Below, in pieces: positions 11,855-22,965 of a DNA stretch of 64,000 bases (position 1 is its first letter; each line of letters begins with the position of its first letter). The notes beneath the pieces are model-generated. The model was not told where the DNA came from, made no database searches, and saw nothing but the letters and a program-made list of their open reading frames with translations. Origin of the DNA: Russula earlei (lineage: Eukaryota > Basidiomycota > Agaricomycetes > Russulales > Russulaceae); the NCBI GenBank assembly GCA_025769875.1, contig JAGFNK010000018.1, positions 186,001 through 250,000 on the forward strand. Reading direction: 5' to 3'. Position numbers and translations under genes: made by a program.

Positions 11855-12322
11855 CCAACCTACTCTTGTCCAAACATATTCGCCTGCAACCCACACAACT
11901 CCTAATCCTCAAACCACATCCACCTCTCCATTTCATCAACTCTTCACACACACACACCATCCACCATCTACTCTTTGCCTTTCCTTTCCTCTCCTAAGAG
12001 TCTCTCTTCACTCTACTGAGAAGAGCTCTCCTCCTTCCAGACATACCTTCCTCTCTCTGCATGTTCAAGGTCTATGACGGACTTGAATGCATATAGCTAG
12101 TGGAACCAGCCCTAGTCTATCTCATTACAAACTTACCCTAGCTTTTCAACAGACCAAGTCATACTAGGAAGGGTCTATTGGCCATAACCTGTTCAGCATA
12201 AAACACTTCGACCGCTGCAGGGATCCTTACTCTTACAACGGGAACCAGCCCATTCATCAGAACACACTTTCTTATCGACTCAATTTTGGGCTTGAGAACT
12301 GACATGGCTCATTACTGTGACA
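11855..12322 (+). repeat. Truncated LTR3 (3' part)
   Basis: This part matches 46930-47399, including GACCGCTGCAGGGATCCTTAC and the terminal TTACTGTGACA. Its left part was lost with the LTR1 insertion: the junction is at CCAACCTACTCTTGTCC, which is internal in the full LTR3. Confidence 0.75.
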
Positions 12323-12775
12323 CAGACAGTAGTTGATTTTGCAGCAGATGGAAAGGAAGTTTGTGTTGTTGTGACAGTGATGCATGAAATGAAAGAAACA
12401 CTCACTCTTGGGTCAAAAACACTATTGGGCTGCCTCAACACAGCCTATGGGTGCACTTTGAGGGAAAAATAAGAGAGATAGATGGTCAGTCTTAGTTGTA
12501 ATGTGTGTCATATACATGTGCAGGCTGCCTGAGTCCAGCTTCACCGATTCTTGCTCAAATCTCATGAAAAAGGTGAGGATACATAGCCCTCATTGAGGCA
12601 ATTCAGGGGATATAAGTTCTATTGAAATACAGGCAGAAATGAGGGAGATTTTTGCCTTGCATGTTGAAGAGGGTTTTGTGCCAAATTTGTGGTTTCAAGC
12701 ACTGCACCAAGTGTGCTGAAAACAGCAATACCTTGAATTGTATTGATTTCAATAGGTAACAGCAGGGCCCATAAC
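12323..12775. other. No gene recognised
   Basis: Unique-looking sequence right of the LTR3 end. The ORFs are short, without motifs. Nothing can be supported. Confidence 0.4.
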
Positions 12776-13045
12776 CTAGTGGAGATGAGATGCCCAGGCA
12801 ATGGGAACACACATGTCAGGAAGGTGGGCTGGTGGGCTGTTGACATGGGACAGAGTGTGATACAGTTTATGCAACCTAGACTGTGTCTTGGCCCAGAAGG
12901 CATTGTACCCGACTAGCAGTCCCAAACCCACCACACCGACTCCTAAACTAGATGCTTTCCCTGGATTCTTGGCAGCCCAATCCTTCACATCGTCGAAAAA
13001 GCTCCCCAGAGGAGGAGGGGGCAGCGGAGGGACTTCGATGAGCAC
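12776..13045 (-). pseudogene. DUF1776-like N-terminal exon
   Basis: The minus strand encodes a Pro-rich start (PPLPPPPLGSFFDDVKDWAA) followed by a hydrophobic helix (GVGVVGLGLLVGYNAF), then basic residues. This layout resembles the N-terminus of fungal DUF1776 proteins, which begin with a membrane-anchor-like segment before a Rossmann-type domain. The downstream domain is not found, so this is at best a fragment. The family assignment rests on memory of the pattern and is tentative. Confidence 0.35.
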
Positions 13046-14755
13046 CGGTAATCGTATCTCTGGTGACTTGCACTTTTCTCTTGCTGTCGTCTTGGCTGCG
13101 GCATTGTGGCAGTCTCCAACTGAGGTGGTGGGGAGGCAAGAGGGAAGGCAGTGTGCAGTGTGTCTCCTTAGATGGTGGTGTGTCCTGGCATGCTGGCGTG
13201 GCGAACTCCTGGTGTTGGTAACTGTGCTTATTTCTCTGAGGAGGAGGCGTCTTCGGTTTCCGGTACATTTTGGTGTTCATCTGTAAGTTCTGCATGAACT
13301 TCTTTAACTGGGCAAGGCGGCATGGCAGTGGGTGGCGAAAACGAAAGGACAGCGGAGTCGGAAGGTGGAGGCAGTGTCAGAGAGTTGAAATATTGTGAAG
13401 CAGGCATGGTCGATGAGCATGGGTTTGTAGACGAAGGCGTAGGCAACAATAATGAACAGCAGGTGGCAGGGCAAGGGTTGGCAACGTGATTGAAGGCGAC
13501 ATGGGGCCAGGAGGTGCAGAGGGTGCTGAGACAGTGGTGGCAGAGAGGAGGGCTGAGGCAGTGGACAGCGGTGAAGCCAAGGTGGCTTGGGCTGAGGTGG
13601 TGGCTGTGGCAGCTGGTGATGCTAGCGATACAGTGGATGGGGCTGAGGTGGGGACGATGAGGCTAAGACAGAGATGGCGGCTGGTGCTCCTGAAGTGACG
13701 GTCATTGGAACAGCTGGTGCCAAGGCTGGGGTGGCAGGGCTGGTGCTGGTGTTACATGGACGACAGTGCTGACACTGTTGCTGGTGATGGTGCTGAAGTG
13801 AAGATGGTGGGCGAGGCCATGATGGAGGATGCTGGTGCCACGTCGCACGAGTCAAGGAGAATAACATTGCACATGCCATGTGCAATGTTATTCTCCATGT
13901 GCCACATGGTAAAAGGGGTCTTACGTGGCAGTGTCCGGCAGCTGGGGCCTGCTGGGCTTGATGTCTTTAAACCCTATCGTTGTCAGAGCGTACATCAGCA
14001 AAATCACAAGAAAATTTATGATTTTTTTGACTTTTTAGCTTTATTGGGAGTATTTCTAAAGTTGAAAGTTCATAAAGTAGTAAAGCACCATTCAAGCCTC
14101 CATAAAGCCAGAAATGGTAGTAAAGTTTGTAAAGTCTGTTAAAGTCCCTGATATGTCCCAAACCAACATTGGACAGAGAGGGCTCTTAACTTTAGCAATA
14201 ACATTTTTTCATGCATTAGAGTGGAAATTGGTTGATAGCCCTAAGGCTGGCTGATGTGACTTTCCAACTTTTGAGAATTTGCAGAACTTATGCAGCTTTC
14301 TCAACTTTCTTGGCTATATAGTTGATATTTGGGTCACAACTTTCTAGAATTAGGGTCAGTCCAAGCAACCACATCAGGAAAAAACGAAAATGCTATGTAG
14401 CGCTATATAGCTACCATAGTGTCTGTAGCAACTTTACAACCATCGAGGTTTCATGCCTACATAGCAACCACCAAACTCTATATAGCCGCCGCCAGAGTTA
14501 TACAGAGCACCATTGACTACGTTTCTTTTACCAATGCTACATAAATCATACAATGTTACATCGACAACATAAATATACGGTTCTCCCCATAGTCAACCAT
14601 AGTCAGGAGTGCTACAGAAGCCTATGTAGCCAACCACACGCCTATGTTCTACCAATTGCAACATTGTTATGATAAACAACTCAGGCACTTGCATTCGCAA
14701 AAATGTCAGGAAACAATGTATATTTCACACATCAATGCTAACTAATATTTTTAAA
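13046..14755. other. No gene; low-complexity then AT-rich sequence
   Basis: About 13480-13830 is GGTGG/GCTGA-rich, giving Ser/Pro/Thr-rich ORFs on the minus strand without domains. About 13990-14700 is AT-rich, with repeated CTATGTAG and CTATATAG motifs at about 14390-14640. A perfect palindrome lies at 13856-13896. Part of this may be the terminal region of the adjoining Plavaka transposon. Confidence 0.45.
13856..13896. repeat. Perfect 41-bp palindrome
   Basis: Arms 13856-13875 (starting GGAGAATAACATTGC) and 13877-13896 are exact reverse complements around a single C. It would form a strong cruciform or hairpin. The flanks do not extend the symmetry. Confidence 0.85.
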
Positions 14756-16858
14756 CTACTCGATGTCTTCATCGTCGCTCCAGTCAACGCCATTCTGATG
14801 TTCTTCGATTGCCTTCTTGACGGCATCCTCAGACAGTGAGTTCTGGTGTGAGCGTGACCCTTCTTCAGCATCAAACTTTCCGTAGACACTGTCAAGTTAT
14901 TAGCACAGTTCATTTGAAGGCAATGGATACAGACCAGCCACCAGTGAATATTGCCTTCTGCAACGCCGGCAGGATACCAAGGTCCTTCGTAGCTTGGTCG
15001 AAACTTTGGAGCATCTCATGTGCGTCCTTGAAAACATGCTTGTAGTCTGCCACTGTGAAGGTGACAGGGCTGTATGACCCGGTTCTCCATTCATCGAGGG
15101 CGCATTCCATCTATAAGTTCAATAAATATGGCTTAGCAAGGGCAACATTTGGAAATTTCACCACAGACAATGTGAGCGCAATGGCAACCAGTGGGAACGG
15201 ATCATATCGATCATGGAATATAATGGCGTCAGGCTTGCTTTTTGATGAATTTCGGAACCAGACTTTGTTGATTATGTCTTGGATTGCATGGCTCTTGAAA
15301 AAACCACTCCGCCCTGTTGTTTGCTGTGGGAAACCCTGGTCAACAGCGCAACATGAAATGTTAGTACACTGACTGGCAACGTACCCAATAAATGTAGGTG
15401 AAATCACGCTTGAGCTCGGCCACTCGAGTGCATTGGTTGGCAATGACGGTTGGATTGTATGTGTGTTGGAAGTTGAAAATGTTGGCCACCGCATCTTTGG
15501 CCTTGGTCTTGACATCACCGCGAAGATGGCCGGATCGCGCCGTGATCTATGTGGCCCACGTATAATCTAAACAAATAGAATGTATATATTCACTCACTAT
15601 GTGCAGATGATTCACATTGGGAACCATGTCGACGTCCTTCTCCATGCATCCTGCCTTCCATGCAGCCTTGGCCCAGTTTGTTTCAGTGACCATGTCGGGA
15701 TAGCTATTCATCGTGCTGAGGTCAGCACGATAGTGAGTAATCGCAGCACTGATGACATCCTGGATGTCCGCTCCAAAGTCCTTGGCCTTTGGGCGCCCAT
15801 CAACTGAGTGTACCCGCCTGACTTTGTGTGCAGGGCCAGGGTCCAAGTCTGACAAATGGACTGAGGGGTTGGAGTTTGGGCATTGGCAGGGGAAGACAAC
15901 AGAGCTAGTGCGTCTGCGTTGAGAGGCGACAGAGCTAGTGCGTCCGCGTTGAGAGGCAACAGAACTAGTGCGTCTGCATTGAGAGGCTACAGAACTGGTG
16001 TGTCCGCGTCGGGAGACAGCAGAACTGGTGTGTCCGCGTTGAGAGCCAGACCTGGTGCGTCCACGTTGGGAGATAACAAAATTTGAGTGTCGGCGTTTTC
16101 GGGATGTCGCTTCCTCTGGATCGCCATGTTCTGGAGAAGGAGAACTGTGGGGCCTCCTCGAATATGTGTGTCGTATGCGTGGCCAGGGTATTACCTGTTC
16201 TGGCTCGTCTCCTGAAGAAATGGGGGATGAGCCATTGGCATCCTCCTTGTCATATCCACCCTGGTCAGTATAGGTTTCAAGGGAGTCGTCACGTTCAGTA
16301 GGGTATACACCCTGGTCAGTATCACTTTCGTCACGTTCGATAGGGTCCTCTGCACTTTCACTCCTTGACGTTTGCCCAGCAACCTGCACCTCTGGATGGC
16401 GGCGGGGTGAACGTCTCACCACAACCGCCATTGGAGGTGGCGGTATCACCGAGTTGCGCAAACTCAGATGTGGGCGGTTGGACCCATAAAAATGTATCTG
16501 CAAACATGAATACCTGTGCAATGTAAACAAGTTTTGTACATACTGAGTCATCCTCTTCAACAGGGGGACGAGAGCATTCAGTGGGTTTTGGAGTTGGAGC
16601 TGGACATCTGGTGAATGTCAAGAAAACAGGATATCCAAATCACTTACCGACGTTCTCCCGCTGCAGCTCCTTCTGCTTCCTCTTCGCTGCATTCATGGCT
16701 TTCTTTGTTGCCTTCTTAGCCTTGGCTGTCTTGCGGGCCTCCTCTTCGTCAACTACAATACATGAGCTGGTGTCATATCATGATGAGAGGAGAATCTACT
16801 TACTCAAGACCTGCACTTTGGTTGTGGGGCGGCGTGAACGAGTTATACATTGATCCAT
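14756..16858 (-). CDS. DUF6532-domain protein of Plavaka transposon 1
   Basis: Spliced minus-strand gene, ATG at 16858 (MDQCITRSRRPTTKVQ), stop TAG at 14756. Good GT-AG introns join the basic N-terminal exons, a long Arg/Ser-repeat exon (about 15600-16500; SQRGRTSSVASQRRRTSS-type repeats) and the conserved domain. That domain has a helix (DVISAAITHYRADLSTMNSY), then DVKTKAKDAVANIFNF, AIQDIINKVWF, VAIALTLSV and, after an intron, MECALDEWRTGSY, ending in an acidic tail (VDWSDDEDIE). I found no interruption once introns are removed. DUF6532 has no known biochemical function. The start codon is about 210 bp from the transposase start (17069) on the other strand, implying a shared divergent promoter and that this is an accessory gene of the transposon. 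Confidence 0.72.
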
Positions 16859-17068
16859 AAAGCCGGGTGAAAGGGTTGTGATGATGGTTACAATACAAGG
16901 TTCGCGTGTTGTTTTTTTTTACCTCGTGCCTGGCCATGCATCGCGTACGTCAAATGTCAACATCCTGTCACATGGTTGCATAACGGATTCTGTGGAGTGC
17001 GGAAATGGAAAAAAGGAAACTTGAAGCTCCCAGTGCACACTGGCAGTCATTCCATATCAGTACAATAC
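16859..17068. promoter_or_regulatory. Divergent intergenic region of Plavaka transposon 1
   Basis: About 210 bp between the oppositely oriented DUF6532 and transposase start codons. It contains a T8 run near 16912. No clear TATA box; the promoter role is inferred from geometry. Confidence 0.35.
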
Positions 17069-17910
17069 ATGACACGCCAGAGATGCCTTCTATGTAAGAA
17101 GGCCTTCAAAACAACACGGTCTCTCAGGCTCCATCTTTCATGGCTGGAGAAATGCAGCATGGCATGGCAACAACTCACCGACGACAACCTGCCCCACCAG
17201 GATGCTTACATAGATGCCACGCTGTTCAGTCGCAGCATTTTCTTTGACCCAGAACACAATGATCACCATCAGCCATCCTCTGTGTATCACCCACTAGAAA
17301 CCTCCCTTGAGCAAAATGAGCCATCGGCAAAAAGGGCTCACACAGAAACTCAGTCGACGGCTGATGAATGCCGCGCAGGGCGCTATGTAGAGCCATATCC
17401 AGCCATGGTCGCTGAGAATTTAGGAACAGCTCTCACCCCATTACAGGAGCGAGGTGAGGTGCTACAGAAATCAGGGTTGCCTCCATGGGCACCATTTGAA
17501 GATATGGACGAATGGGAGCTTGTCAATTGGCTCATAAACCAAGTCAACAAGACTGGAACAGACGAATTTCTGAAGCTGGGATTGGTAAGTCCAACTACGC
17601 ACTTGGTGACTCAGTCCTAACATAAAATATACATAGACAATGAAATGCTTCCAACTCGTGTACAAAAGTGCATACTCCTTTTTCAAAAAAATCGATACAC
17701 TTCTGGCAGGGTCTCTGTGGCACACAGAGACCTTCAGCTTCACTGAGGATCTACTGGATGAGAATGGAGAGCCAACACAAGATCATTTTGAATTGTGGTA
17801 TCAAAATTCTCTACAATGCGTTGAAGAGCTTATATCAAACCCAATGTTCGAAAAATATATATCCTATGTCCCGGAGCGCATCTATGAGGACAGCACAGGG
17901 AACACGCGTG
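17069..17910 (+). pseudogene. Plavaka-type transposase, N-terminal part, cut by LTR5
   Basis: Plavaka transposases belong to the CACTA-like (CMC) group found in fungi. Exon 1 starts with a zinc finger, CLLCKKAFKTTRSLRLHL, then a variable region, then PPWAPFEDMDEWELVNWL. An intron follows (17585-17636, GTAAGT...CATAG), then SAYSFFKKIDTLLAG, FELWYQNSLQCVEELISNPM and YVPERIYEDSTGNTRV. These blocks are in the order seen in the family just before the catalytic region. Coding stops at 17910, where an LTR begins, so the catalytic domain is missing and the copy is dead. Confidence 0.72.
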
Positions 17911-18428
17911 TGTTAGGATTCTTGTGTCTCCTCATTCTCAGCTGCTTACCTATGCTCTGGTGACTCATTTGTGATTACTCATCTGGCTTAGTGATCGCTT
18001 ATTGATCTGCTTACTGATTGGTTGGTAATGGCTTACTCACTACTTACTGATTGATGACAGATACTAGGAAGGAATGACTCACGCGTGAGTCATTTCTGAC
18101 ATTCTCGAACTGCGCCCTATGTATTTGGATACTACTGGTTCTCAGCTATGTGCACCTTGAGTTTCGTACGAATCGGATCAGGAGTTATGGAGATATCGTA
18201 TAAATAGTCTGTGGTACTATGAAGTCGAGCCTTACGCTCGACTTACTCTTTTCATAACAAGAACCATTCATCTTGTTAAAACTCTCTGCACAGTCTATAG
18301 GAGAACTCCAAGTGGAAGAGGCCCCTCTCTTCTCTTACATCTATTCTTCCTGAGATAATATCAAAGGGATTGAAGTTTAGTGCTTGAACTAAATCAAGCA
18401 ACTCTTCCACTAAGAGTCAGCGATAACA
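17911..18428 (+). repeat. LTR5, isolated 518-bp LTR in plus orientation
   Basis: Ends TGTTAGG...CGATAACA. TATAAAT at 18199-18205 is followed by the perfect stem AAGTCGAGC / GCTCGACTT (18222-18244), which shows that transcription would run plus. The neighbouring pol reads minus, so this is not its 3' LTR. The flanks (GCGTG left, TCAAT right) do not match, and a transposase lies on one side and a pol end on the other. A rearrangement is implied. Confidence 0.65.
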
Positions 18429-19608
18429 TCAATCTGATCTTAACATGATGGCCATAGGGTTTGCTTCATGAAAGTCTTTCATGAGGTTGGGGGCATGTAG
18501 ATTCGTGGCTGGCTCCCAAGAGTCATGAGCAGAGGAGTATCCTTTCCAACAGACATAATACTGCAGCTGTTTCTTCTTCCCAACATGCCTGGACCCCAGA
18601 ACATTTTCAAGTTCCCACTCCTCTTCATCATTTACAACATCTGGTGGCGGTTCTTCATAATTTGTGCCATACTCCTCCATCTCCTGATATGGATGTAAGA
18701 GGTTAGCATGAAAGATGCCATGCACCTTCCATCTGTCTGGTAATTTCAATTTGTATGCTACCGGGCTTATCACTTCTTTGATTTTGAATGGTCCTAGTCT
18801 TTTTGAGGCTAGTTTGGCCATGGGCTGGAACATTTTGATGTTCTTTCCTTCTAACCATACTTTATCCCCTTCTTTATAAGATTTAAATCCTATCTTTCTT
18901 TTTAGCAGCCTATGTCCCAACAGGATAGCCTTCTGGGCATCCTGTCTTGCCTTTTGTAATGATTCCTTTCTTTCTTTGAGTTTTGGGAAGTTGCCTACTC
19001 TAGTTGGTTGATAAGCCTTTGGAAGAAATCCCATCCACAACTCGTAAGGTGTCTGTTGCGTAGCACTGGAGGTATGTGAGTTTATAATGTATTGAGTTAT
19101 TGGTAACAAGTCTGCCCAATTGTCCTGTTGGAAATTGCAATATATCCGCAGTATAGTTTCCACCATTTGATTGGTTCTTTCGGATTGCCCATCAGTCTGG
19201 GGATGATACGCTGTGCTCATGTTCCTGTCTATTTTGAGTTGCCAACAAATTTCTTGGGCAAGTTTTGACGTAAAATGGGTGTCTCTATCCGAAATGATCT
19301 TATCTGGTAAGCCCACAAATGGGAAGACTCTTTCATGATAGATCTTGGCTAGGTCTTCCGTTCCCATAGTCTCTTTAAAAGGGAGAAGTATGACCACTTT
19401 GGTACAGTCATGATCAGTTATAGTGAGTATGGAGTCATATCCTTTGGACGGTGGTAACTTGGTGATAAAATCCATGGCTATAGTTTGGAAAGGAGTTGCT
19501 TCTGTTTCCAGCATTATTGGATATATTGGTGGCTCATTACATCTTGTGATGGTTTTATTTGATTGACACGTTGCACATCCTTTTGTTGAGATTATCATTG
19601 ATTTGGTG
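18429..19608 (-). CDS. Ty3/gypsy element B: integrase core and chromodomain (pol C-terminus)
   Basis: A continuous 389-codon frame (18429-19598). It begins at the Cys pair of the integrase zinc-binding domain (KGCATCQSNK). The catalytic core follows with MDFITKLP (Asp), IISDRDTHF (Asp) and TDGQSERTN (Glu), about 35 residues apart as in the DD35E triad. The C-terminal domain (GFKSYKEGDKVWLEGKNIKM) leads to a chromodomain (YYVCWKGYSSAHDSWEPATN). Chromodomains of this family steer integration to heterochromatin. The rest of pol lies at 22634-22965, 23795-23995 and 31408-33363, split by insertions. Unlike other parts of B, this piece has no premature stop. Confidence 0.85.
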
Positions 19609-19622
19609 TGTTACCACTACCC

Positions 19623-20583
19623 TGTCATGAACCATTCTCCGGAGAGGGCCCTTGAAGGACCCTTCCTTATAGGAGGAAACCCAGCCTCTATGGTGTCACC
19701 CTGTTCACACGAGCAAAAGGGGTGAGTAGAGGTGTCCACAATATCGCGCACGCATTGTTGCGCGAGTGATTCTCGGCACAATCGACATACAGCAAGCCCC
19801 ACTTAAAGGCAACCCTTCTAGCAACAAAAACAGCATTAGGGCCTTCCTAAGGACCCTTTGGAACGACCCTAGGAACTCTACAATAGGTACTAACCTGGTA
19901 TCAAAGGCCCTACAACGCGTTATTAGACCAACTCTAATAACTATAGAACGAACTATAAGGCAACACTAAGGACCTTAATAGAAGTATTAGGGTCGACTCT
20001 AAGGACCCTAATAGAACTATATAAGGGCCTTATAAGATGTCACTATTCCCTAACCAAACTACAAGTCCTCAAATGACCAGCCCTAAACTAACTAACAGGA
20101 AATGAATCAGGTGCTTGCACGTGCACTAAAGCAGTGAACACGAGGACAATGGAAGCTCTTACTCATCAAGAAGAGTCTTCTTACTCAGCAGCTTACTGAG
20201 CATGACTGAACATGCTCAGTAAGCATCCTCCGACTTCTTACTCATCACTCTATTGTGCTTGATAACAAGGTTATGACTTGTTCCCTATTTAGCAGTTCTC
20301 TTGTAGTATATAAGCGCTCAATAAAGTAGCGGACAGTCCTCAGACTGTCCATTTGTTTACGGCACTCTCCATCCCTGGGATACTCCTTTAAGGACCGTCC
20401 CCTTGTGACTATCCTGGCCTCTTCCCTGCATGACTGTTCTACTCTCACAGTAACAATACCTCTCTGGTACTTGTTACTACTCTGGACTCTACTCCTTGCC
20501 CACGTGGTCTTGGACGTCTATCGACTCGTCTTCGAGCTTATCCCTCGCTCTTGAACTGGATAGTTCAACAGTGAGTCTTGACA
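19623..20583 (+). repeat. Solo LTR1 (961 bp), target duplication TACCC
   Basis: Starts TGTCATGAACC, ends GTGAGTCTTGACA, flanked by TACCC at 19618-19622 and 20584-20588. The sense strand is plus, judged from the TATATAAG box and the following GGACAGTC-CTCA-GACTGTCC palindrome. No internal retrotransposon sequence remains, as expected after LTR-LTR recombination. Confidence 0.9.
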
Positions 20584-20668
20584 TACCCTGGGACGTTGTG
20601 ATGTAATCACAGCTCAGACGCGTTGACGCGTCGGTTACACGGACCAGGCATCTCCGGCTCAGCTCATA

Positions 20669-22288
20669 CAGTGACCCAAAAAACTGTTCAAATGTTTTGT
20701 ACATTTTCATTGTATTAACCATATCTAGAGAACCACTGCAGCTGATAACATGTTAGTGGGCTTGTTTTAAAGCTCTACATCATAGCTTTGTAATACAATA
20801 CTATATATACTATGAACATAATTATGTAAGAAGATATAAGGTATTTCTTCCAGTGTATCCATTTGAACAGTTTTTTTGCCTTGGTATCTAAATAGGGTAT
20901 ATGCCAAACATCAGTAGTTTGTGTATCCTCCATTTGCTTTGAACACCTCTTCCACCCTCCTAGGCATACATTCTATCAAATTCTGCACAACAGTATGATC
21001 AATGGCCTCCCATTCCAGCTGTGTGCACTCCCAAAGTTCATTGATTCCCTTAGGGGGTGTTGGATAAGCTGCAAGCTTCTTTTTGAGATGAGCCCAAAGA
21101 TGCTCAATAGGAATGAGGTCTGGGGATTGAGCTGGCCAGTCCATGACCTGAATTCTGTGGTCTTGGAACCAAGATGTGGCAAGCCTGCTCTTGTGGATAG
21201 AGGCATTGTCCTGTTGAAAGAGGGTATCTTTGCATTTTATCTTGAACTACTTGATAGATGCAAGTAGTTCATCCTCCAAAATGCTGCAATAAAGTTCAGC
21301 ATCCATCCTTCCATCAATCTTTGCTGCATGCCCAACTCCTTCCCAAGACATGCAGCCCCACAACATCAAGGAACCTCCTGCATGTTTGACTGTTGGCTGA
21401 ACAAGGCATTCAGAAAGGTGCTCTCCTCTTTTTTTCCAAGCCCATTTCTTGCCATCTGAGCCCATACAATTGATTTTGGTCTCATCTGACCAAATTACCC
21501 TCCTTGAGTCCTCCACAGTCCAGTATAGGTACTTTTCTGCAAAGTCCTTTCTGGCCCTATAGTGACTTGGTTTAAGGTAAGGCCTCTTCTTCTTTGTAAC
21601 TGCCTTCAAGCCTGCCTTGTTAAAGTAGTTTCAAATGGTCTGATTGGAGATAGTGGACTCTTTGATGATCTCCAACCTTCTAGCAACCTGAGGAGCAGTA
21701 TCTGCTTCTCCAGAGCTAAGAAGGTGTGTGGCAAAGCAGATGTCAAGGTCAGAGAGCTTGGAAGGACAACCTCCAGAGGACTTTGGAAGGTCAGGAAGGT
21801 ATTTCTGGAAAATGTTGGTGATTGAAGCCAATGCTTCTGTGTGCTGCCTTGGCAATGTTACTAACTGAATGGTTGGCCTGGAGAAGGGAGATGATGTAGT
21901 TGACTTCATGAGGAAGAAGAGACTTCATGATGTTGTTGGTGAAGAAGAAGCAGCTTTTTTGGCTTATTTGCACATGGTTTGAGTTTATTATAGGTCACAT
22001 GACCTCCATGTTCAATTTTAGCCCTCTGGGGAAAGAATATGAATCTCAATCTGAGAAATAATGAATTCACTAATCAAGGCCAAAAAACTGTTCAAATGGG
22101 TACACCAGCAAACATACCTTATATCTTCCCAAATAATTATGGTTATGCTGTATAAAGTATACCATTACAAAGCTATGATGTAGAGCTTGAAAACAACCTA
22201 GTTACATATTATTATCTGCAGTGGTTCTCTAGATATGGTTAATACAATGAAAATGTACAAAACATTTGAACAGTTTTTTGGGTCACTG
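20669..22288 (-). mobile_element. Tc1/mariner transposon with long terminal inverted repeats
   Basis: The 1,620-bp element starts CAGTGACCCAAAAAACTG and ends with its reverse complement. The near-perfect inverted repeats are about 70 bp, extending through TCTAGAGAACCACTGCAG. It is flanked by TA at 20667-20668 and 22289-22290, the diagnostic Tc1/mariner target. It sits inside the LTR-like block within element B, so it is one of the youngest events there. Confidence 0.92.
20911..21973 (-). pseudogene. Tc1-type (DD34E) transposase, frameshifted
   Basis: Fragments in several frames follow the family order. An N-terminal helix-turn-helix region (21631-21973) is followed by RVIWSDETKINCMGSDGKKW with the first catalytic Asp (21247-21609), a broken segment around the second Asp, and MDWPAQSPDLIPIEHLWAHL with the last acidic residue (20911-21144). 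Stops and frameshifts make it non-functional, although the terminal repeats remain nearly identical and could still be mobilised in trans. Confidence 0.82.
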
Positions 22289-22633
22289 TATGCTGAGATC
22301 TGCGTTACTTACAATGATAAGTTAATTGATGACAATCGGTAGCTACTAACGACTGATCCTTGTATGATCTTTGTTTCTTATTGATGGTAGCTACCTGCAG
22401 TGTACTTAGAGACGCTCTGGAGTACTTAAGAGCGTTGTATTTCAATAGATCACTTCAGTCTTGTCTTACACAATACTGAAGTGAGTACTTACTGTTTCCT
22501 ATCTTATCTCTCGCATCTAATCACGCGTTGTAGATATCTTTTGATAGGTATTACTGAATTATAGTCTTGTCTTACACAATACTGAGATATCTTTTGATAG
22601 ATCTTAAGGATCTTATTCGCTCTTATCATAACC

Positions 22634-22965
22634 TGCGCCCATCTGCTTCAACACCTTTGACATAATTTTGGATCACTTGTATTTGATTGGGCCACCAATA
22701 ATCTCTTCTTATCGCAGTATAGGTTTTGCGCAACCCCGGATGTCCTGCTGTTGGTCCATCATGATACTCTCAAAGGATTGCCTGGTATGCTTCCATGCCT
22801 CCTATCACTACTAAGGCTGTATCCTTCCTCCATTGTCCATTGACTATTTTGAGTTCATAGTTGTCCTTCCATCATTTTAGGAGTCTTGCTCCTTCTCTCT
22901 TTTTTGGTCAAGCTTGGTCCTTTCTTCCATGGCCGTAACTTCTAGAACCTGAACGAACAGCTCAT
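22634..22965 (-). pseudogene. Element B pol: linker and start of integrase zinc-binding domain
   Basis: The minus strand reads ELFVQVLEVTAMEERTKLDQ and, after frame changes, ALVVIGGMEAYQAIL, HDGPTAGHPG and DYWWPNQIQVIQNYVKG. This is the RNase H-to-integrase linker and the His-His part of the HHCC finger. The left end is the LTR-like block; the right end is a solo LTR2 whose removal restores the reading frame with 23795-23995. Confidence 0.7.

Larger units (their letters stand above)
19609..22633 (+). repeat. LTR-like block (LTR-X) interrupting element B, itself doubly interrupted
   Basis: Without the two nested insertions, the block starts TGTTACC (19609) and ends ATCATAACC (22633). It carries a CACTTCAGT...ACTGAAGTG stem at about 22463-22494 downstream of a TATTTCAATA motif. 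No target duplication is found (TGGTG versus TGCGC), and pol on the two sides overlaps by several codons around the Lys-Gly-Cys motif. The solo-LTR interpretation is therefore tentative. Confidence 0.4.

Noticed and set aside
17911..18428. 3' LTR of element B
   Set aside because: TATA box and palindrome orient this LTR plus, opposite to the B pol, and no polypurine tract or matching target duplication supports the pairing.
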